From the NCBI GenBank assembly GCA_050699055.1, contig JBOHCT010000175.1, forward strand, positions 1 through 9,171: a stretch of 9,171 nt of DNA. The letters run 5' to 3'. This document shows, piece after piece, positions 5,763 to 9,171 of the stretch. The stretch's first letter is position 1. Each line of letters starts with the position of its first letter. A program made the position numbers and the translations under genes. The notes beneath the pieces were generated by a model. The model saw nothing but the letters and a program-made list of their open reading frames with translations. It did no database searches and was not told the origin of the DNA. Source of the DNA: JBOHCT01 sp050699055 (GTDB lineage Bacteria; Actinomycetota; Actinomycetes; Streptosporangiales; JBOHCT01).

Positions 5763-6365
5763 GGCGATCCCACGCCGGCCGAGCTCGTCGCGGCAGCGGG
5801 CTGTGGCGACCGAGACGCATGGGATACGCTTGTCGAGCGCTATGCTGGACTCGTCTGGTCCGTTGCCCGCGCCCACGGACTCGACCCCACCGACGCCGCT
5901 GATGTCAGCCAGACCACCTGGCTGCGGCTCGTCGAGTACCTTCATCGTCTGCGCGAGCCGGAGAGGATCGGAAGCTGGCTCGCCACCACCGCACGCCACG
6001 AGTCACGACGAGTCCTACGCAGGTCCGCCCGGGAGATCTCCGTGGAGGAGCCGTACACCACGCGCGACGAGGCCGACGAAGCGTCACCCGAACCCTCCCC
6101 CGAGGCGGTCGCCCTCGCGTCCGAGCGGCGCGCGCACCTCGCCGCGGCCTTCGCCGCGCTGTCGCCGCGCTGCCGCGACCTGCTGCGCGTCCTGGCCGCC
6201 ACCCCGCCGCCGAGCTACGCGGAAGCCTCGGACGCCCTCGGGGTCCCGATCGGCAGCATCGGGCCGACCCGCGCCCGTTGCCTCGAACATCTGCGTCGCC
6301 TCGCGACCCGCGATGCCGGCTCCTGGGCCGGCTCCTGGGACGCCCGGGAGACTCAGAGGGGGTGA
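5760..6365 (+). CDS. ECF-like sigma-70 family RNA polymerase sigma factor
   Basis: This protein (201 aa from the CTG) has the two-domain ECF plan. Region 2 spans about 18-88: DAWDTLVERYAGLVWSVARA, then the core-binding and -10 recognition helix DAADVSQTTWLRLVEYLHRL (45-64), then IGSWLATTARHESRRVLRR (70-88). A charged linker (92-116, Glu/Asp/Pro rich) leads to region 4 at about 123-182: AAFAALSPRCRDLLRVLAA and a helix-turn-helix SYAEASDALGVPIGSIGPTRARC. It should direct RNA polymerase to a small set of promoters, perhaps its own cassette. No transmembrane anti-sigma is encoded next to it; the neighbours are a protease upstream and an unknown protein and a CHAT protein downstream. The C-terminal tail (183-201, W-rich) is extra. 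I cannot assign an ECF group. Confidence 0.9.
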   Translation: MGDPTPAELVAAAGCGDRDAWDTLVERYAGLVWSVARAHGLDPTDAADVSQTTWLRLVEYLHRLREPERIGSWLATTARHESRRVLRRSAREISVEEPYTTRDEADEASPEPSPEAVALASERRAHLAAAFAALSPRCRDLLRVLAATPPPSYAEASDALGVPIGSIGPTRARCLEHLRRLATRDAGSWAGSWDARETQRG

Positions 6366-6373
6366 AGCAGGTG
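6356..6373 (+). promoter_or_regulatory. RBS deciding the start of the 153-aa gene
   Basis: GAGGGG (6356-6361) lies 9 bases before GTG 6371 and directly abuts an alternative GTG at 6362, which would overlap the sigma stop as GTGA. Spacing favours 6371; either way translation is coupled to the sigma gene. Confidence 0.55.
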
Positions 6374-6832
6374 CCCGACAGCGATGAGAGCCTGCTCGAC
6401 GAGCTCCGCACAGTGCTCGCGATGATCGACCCCGTGCCGCGGCAGGTCGACAAGGCCGCCAGGGCATCCTTCGACTGGCGAACCATCGACGTCGAGCTGG
6501 CCGAGCTCGTCGCGGACTCCGCGGTACAGCCGTTCGCGGTCGTGCGCACGCCGGCTCCCGACGCCGGTCCGCGGCTGCTGACGTTCGAGGCCCCTGGGCT
6601 CACGATCGAGGTCGAGGTCGCCGACGAGGGAGACGAGCGCCGGCTCATCGGGCAGCTCGTGCCTCCTCAGGTGGCCGACGTCGAGGTGCGTTGGCGGGGC
6701 GGGTCCCTGCGCGGCAACAGCGACACGATCGGGCGGTTCATCGCTGCCCCCGTACCGGCCGGACCGGTGAGTGTCGCGTGCTGGCTGGGCGACTCACCTA
6801 CTCCGGTCGTAACCAGCTGGGTGACGATCTAG
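6371..6832 (+). CDS. Uncharacterised protein between sigma factor and TPR-CHAT (candidate sigma partner or protease substrate)
   Basis: This 153-aa soluble protein has no name I can support. Its N-terminal part (1-55) is helical, with a distinctive stretch VPRQVDKAARASFDWRTID (22-40) then ELAELVADS (42-50). The C-terminal part (57-153) is strand-rich with evenly spaced short beta runs: RLLTFEAPGLTIEVEV (68-83), LIGQLVPPQVADVEVRW (92-108), GRFIAAPVPAGPVSVACWL (121-139) and VVTSWVTI (146-153), resembling an Ig-like or transthyretin-like sandwich. No signal peptide or membrane helix is present, so it is not a classical anti-sigma of the membrane ZAS type. It is tightly packed between the sigma gene (5-base gap) and the CHAT gene (4-base gap). 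A sigma antagonist cleaved by a neighbouring protease is an attractive but unproven role. Confidence 0.8.
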   Translation: MPDSDESLLDELRTVLAMIDPVPRQVDKAARASFDWRTIDVELAELVADSAVQPFAVVRTPAPDAGPRLLTFEAPGLTIEVEVADEGDERRLIGQLVPPQVADVEVRWRGGSLRGNSDTIGRFIAAPVPAGPVSVACWLGDSPTPVVTSWVTI

Positions 6833-6836
6833 GGGC

Positions 6837-9171
6837 GTGCCACGGACTGACGCGTATCTCGTCACGGCCGCCGAACGCGCCGTGACCCTCGCGTCCGCGG
6901 ATCCCCGAGTCGCGCTGTCCGAGGCCACACGCGTCCTCGACCAGGCCCGAGGTCCAGAGGTCCGAGCCGTCGCGGAGCGGGCCCTCGGGCTGTCTCTGCG
7001 CGAGCTGAGCGACATCGAAGGCGCCTACGACCATCTTTCTGTGTCGGTACGGATGGCCGCGGACGCCGGGCTCGGTGTCCGTGCCGCACAAGCGCGAATG
7101 AGCCTCATGGCGGTGATCGCCGACCGCGGCGACACAGTCGCGGCACTGGCCGAGGCCGACCGCGCCGCCCACGTGCTCCAAGGAGTCGACGGCGCGCGAC
7201 TGCTCTCCCAACGCGGCATGGTGCTCGCCCGCATGGGCAGGTTCAACGAGGCCCTCGACTGCTACCGGAGAGCCGTCCCCCGGCTACGTCGTGGCGGTGA
7301 CGCCCGCTTCGAGGCCGGTTCCCTCGCCAACCTCGCGGCCGTCCACGTCTACCGCGGAGACACCCGGCGAGCCGAGCGGGCGCTACGACGCTCCCTCGAC
7401 GTCGCGCAGCGCGCGGGGCTCGGTTACCTCGCCACCCTCGCTCGATGGAACCTCGCCTTCACGGCGTCCAGGCGCGGTGACATTCCCCGCGCGCTCGCGC
7501 TCTTCGACGCGGTCGAGCGCGATCTCGCGAGCTACGCCGAGCCCAGTTGGCGCGCCGCGCAGGAGCAGATCGACCGGGCGGAAACCCTGCTCGCCGTCCA
7601 CCTCGTGAGCGAGGCCCGCGCCGTTCTCGCCGACGCCATCTCCTCCTTCGAGTCCGCGGGATTCGCCGTCGACTTGGCCGAGGCACGGTTGATGCTCGCC
7701 CAGACGGAGCTGTTCGACAGTGATCCAGCGGCCGCCGCCCGTACAGCGGAGGCGGCGCGCGCCGAGTTCGCGAGCCAGGGTCGTGCGGGATGGGAGGTCC
7801 TCGCACGACACTTCGAGGTGTTCGCCCGCTGGGCAACCGGCGATCGCTCCCGCTCGCTCCTCGACAGTGCTCGACGGTCCGCCGAACACCTCACGAGATC
7901 CGGATGGGAGGTCGCCGCCGCGCACGCGAGGATTCTCGTCGGCCGCCTCGCCATCGAATGGGGAGACGGCGCCGCGGCCGAACGCGAGCTGTTGCGTACG
8001 GGCCGTGCCCGTCACTCTGGTCCCGTCCATCTCCGCGTCGCGGCCTGGCACGCCACCGCGCTGTATCGGCTGGCGGAAGGCGACGACGAGGGAACGAGCG
8101 CCGCGCTCGAGGCGGGACTCGAGGTCGTGGACCAGCACGCGGCTGCCCTCGGCGCCACCGACCTGCGTGCCCACGTCGCTGGGTGGGGCCAGGAGCTCGC
8201 GTCGCTCGGCGTACGCCTCGCCCTCCAAGCGGGGCGGCCCGAGCGAGTGCTCGCGTGGGTCGAACGCTGGCGTGCCGGGGCGCTGCGGCACCCTCCCGTC
8301 CGGCCGCCCGGCGACAGCCATCTCGCCCGAGACCTCGCCGAACTGCGCTATATCACGGCCGAGATCACCCGACTGGCCGCCTCAGGGAACGACACCCGGG
8401 GGCTCCGCGAGGAGCAGATGCGCCTCGAAGGCGAGGTCCGTCGACTTTCTCGGCACGCGGAGGGCGGGACGCGGCGCCGAGGACCGGCGTTCTCGCCGGA
8501 CAGGCTCGCGGCCGCTCTGGGCACGCGCGCGTTCGTCGCGTTCGTTCAGCACAGCGGCCAGCTTTACGCGGTCACCATGGTCGACGGGGCCATGCGCCTG
8601 ACCTACCTCTGCGCCTACGGCACCGTACTGTGGGAAGTTGAGGCTCTGCGCTTCTTTCTACACAGGCTCGCGCGCCGACACGGCTCTACGGTCTCGCTGA
8701 CCGCGGCCCGGGAAGGCCTGTCCTACGTGAGCCAGCGACTCGATCAGCTCCTGTTTCAGCCGCTGCGCGGCGAGATCACGGACCGCCCGCTGGTCATGGC
8801 GCCGACCGGGCGGCTGCACGCGCTCCCCTGGCCCGCCCTCGCTCCGCTGTCAGGACGGCCTGTCACGATCGTGCCGTCCGCGATGTCCTGGCTCGCGGCG
8901 AACGTCGCGGGTCGGCGCCGCAGGCAGGGCACCGTGCTCGTCGCCGGCCCAGAACTCGACAATGCCGAGGCCGAGGTCGCCGCCCTCGCCGACCACTACC
9001 CCGACGCGACCCGCATCGGCGCCGGTGACGCGCGCGCGGAGGTCGTCTCCGCCTCCCTCGACGGCGCCGACCTGGCCCATGTCGCCGCGCACGGACGGTT
9101 CCGCGCCGACAACCCGTTGTTTTCCAGCATCGACCTGGCGGACGGCCCGCTCATGGTCTACGACCTCGAAC
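6837..9171 (+). CDS. TPR-CHAT protein, caspase-like protease (3' end outside window)
   Basis: The frame is open from GTG 6837 to the window end, at least 778 residues. An in-frame stop at 6822-6824 makes GTG 6837 the first possible start; AGGGG (6831-6835) is only 1 base away, so translation likely depends on coupling to the previous stop (6830-6832). Residues about 10-480 are alpha-helical tetratricopeptide-like repeats, clearest at LLSQRGMVLARMGRFNEALD (122-141), then NLAAVHVYRGDTRRAERAL and WNLAFTASRRGDIPRALALF. A coiled linker rich in Arg/Glu follows (about 500-560). The CHAT domain starts near residue 565 (FVAFVQHSGQLYAVTMV) and includes LVMAPTGRLHALPWPAL and the catalytic-His motif HVAAHG with His752. 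The catalytic Cys motif (typically near an S-A-C sequence) should lie just past the right edge. CHAT domains are separase/caspase-clan cysteine proteases, usually triggered by partner binding through repeats. Confidence 0.9.
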   Translation, partial: MPRTDAYLVTAAERAVTLASADPRVALSEATRVLDQARGPEVRAVAERALGLSLRELSDIEGAYDHLSVSVRMAADAGLGVRAAQARMSLMAVIADRGDTVAALAEADRAAHVLQGVDGARLLSQRGMVLARMGRFNEALDCYRRAVPRLRRGGDARFEAGSLANLAAVHVYRGDTRRAERALRRSLDVAQRAGLGYLATLARWNLAFTASRRGDIPRALALFDAVERDLASYAEPSWRAAQEQIDRAETLLAVHLVSEARAVLADAISSFESAGFAVDLAEARLMLAQTELFDSDPAAAARTAEAARAEFASQGRAGWEVLARHFEVFARWATGDRSRSLLDSARRSAEHLTRSGWEVAAAHARILVGRLAIEWGDGAAAERELLRTGRARHSGPVHLRVAAWHATALYRLAEGDDEGTSAALEAGLEVVDQHAAALGATDLRAHVAGWGQELASLGVRLALQAGRPERVLAWVERWRAGALRHPPVRPPGDSHLARDLAELRYITAEITRLAASGNDTRGLREEQMRLEGEVRRLSRHAEGGTRRRGPAFSPDRLAAALGTRAFVAFVQHSGQLYAVTMVDGAMRLTYLCAYGTVLWEVEALRFFLHRLARRHGSTVSLTAAREGLSYVSQRLDQLLFQPLRGEITDRPLVMAPTGRLHALPWPALAPLSGRPVTIVPSAMSWLAANVAGRRRRQGTVLVAGPELDNAEAEVAALADHYPDATRIGAGDARAEVVSASLDGADLAHVAAHGRFRADNPLFSSIDLADGPLMVYDLE

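Noticed and set aside
4394..5773. 459-codon minus-strand frame opposite the S8 gene
   Set aside because: Low-complexity Gly/Arg/Val composition expected from the antisense of a GC-rich gene; no motif, while the plus strand has a full S8 catalytic set.
5689..6387. Open frame of 232 codons whose ATG overlaps the S8 stop as ATGA
   Set aside because: It runs out of frame through the sigma gene, is Arg/Pro/Ser-rich like a high-GC shadow and shows no domain. The ATGA overlap looks attractive but the sigma frame with its own GAGGAGG is clearly the gene.
7383..8601. Long frames on both strands inside the TPR-CHAT region
   Set aside because: Shadows of the TPR-CHAT frame, which is continuously open from 6837 to the window end and has recognisable repeats and the HVAAHG motif.
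1..9171. CRISPR array, Cas genes, insertion sequences or tRNA genes
   Set aside because: No regularly spaced repeats, transposase-like frames, target-site duplications or tRNA-like cloverleaf were found on reading either strand.

Overview
This window comes from a high-GC actinobacterium. Codon third positions are strongly G/C, several genes start with GTG or TTG, starts often overlap or abut the upstream stop, and the methionine aminopeptidase is of the long actinobacterial type. I lean towards Streptosporangiales-like bacteria from gene order and protein flavour, but only weakly. I see no tRNA, rRNA, CRISPR array, transposase or attachment site.

Left part (1-3016, plus strand) is mostly housekeeping: the 3' end of panB (1-377), a 195-aa protein with a degenerate sugar-isomerase-like (SIS-like) look (521-1108), a CoxG/SRPBCC-type protein (1118-1603), methionine aminopeptidase map with a probable leaderless promoter (1679-2524), an intergenic tract rich in tiny hairpins (2556-2694), and a two-helix membrane protein (2780-3016).

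Middle part (3049-4316, minus strand) is a two-gene operon with a GTGA overlap: a crotonase-fold (enoyl-CoA hydratase/isomerase) protein followed by a RidA-family protein. In my alignment by eye both have lost the diagnostic catalytic residues of their best-known relatives, so the standard reactions should not be assumed.

Right part (4317-9171, plus strand) is the notable region. A divergent intergenic region with a perfect 14-bp inverted repeat precedes a compact cassette: a cytosolic subtilisin-like (S8) protease with an intact Asp/His/Ser triad (4502-5692), an ECF-like sigma factor that appears to start at a CTG behind a strong ribosome binding site (5760-6365), a 153-aa protein of unknown function (6371-6832), and a TPR-CHAT protein (6837 to beyond the window end). 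CHAT domains are caspase-like cysteine proteases; its catalytic-His motif is visible, but the catalytic Cys would lie past the right edge.

Two proteases, a sigma factor and an uncharacterised small partner in one run suggest a proteolysis-controlled transcription or conflict system. The architecture recalls type III-E CRISPR (TPR-CHAT Csx29, its substrate Csx30, and the sigma factor CASP-sigma), but here there is no CRISPR component. A reasonable model, which is inference, is that a TPR-sensed signal activates CHAT, which cleaves the 153-aa protein or the S8 enzyme and so changes sigma activity.
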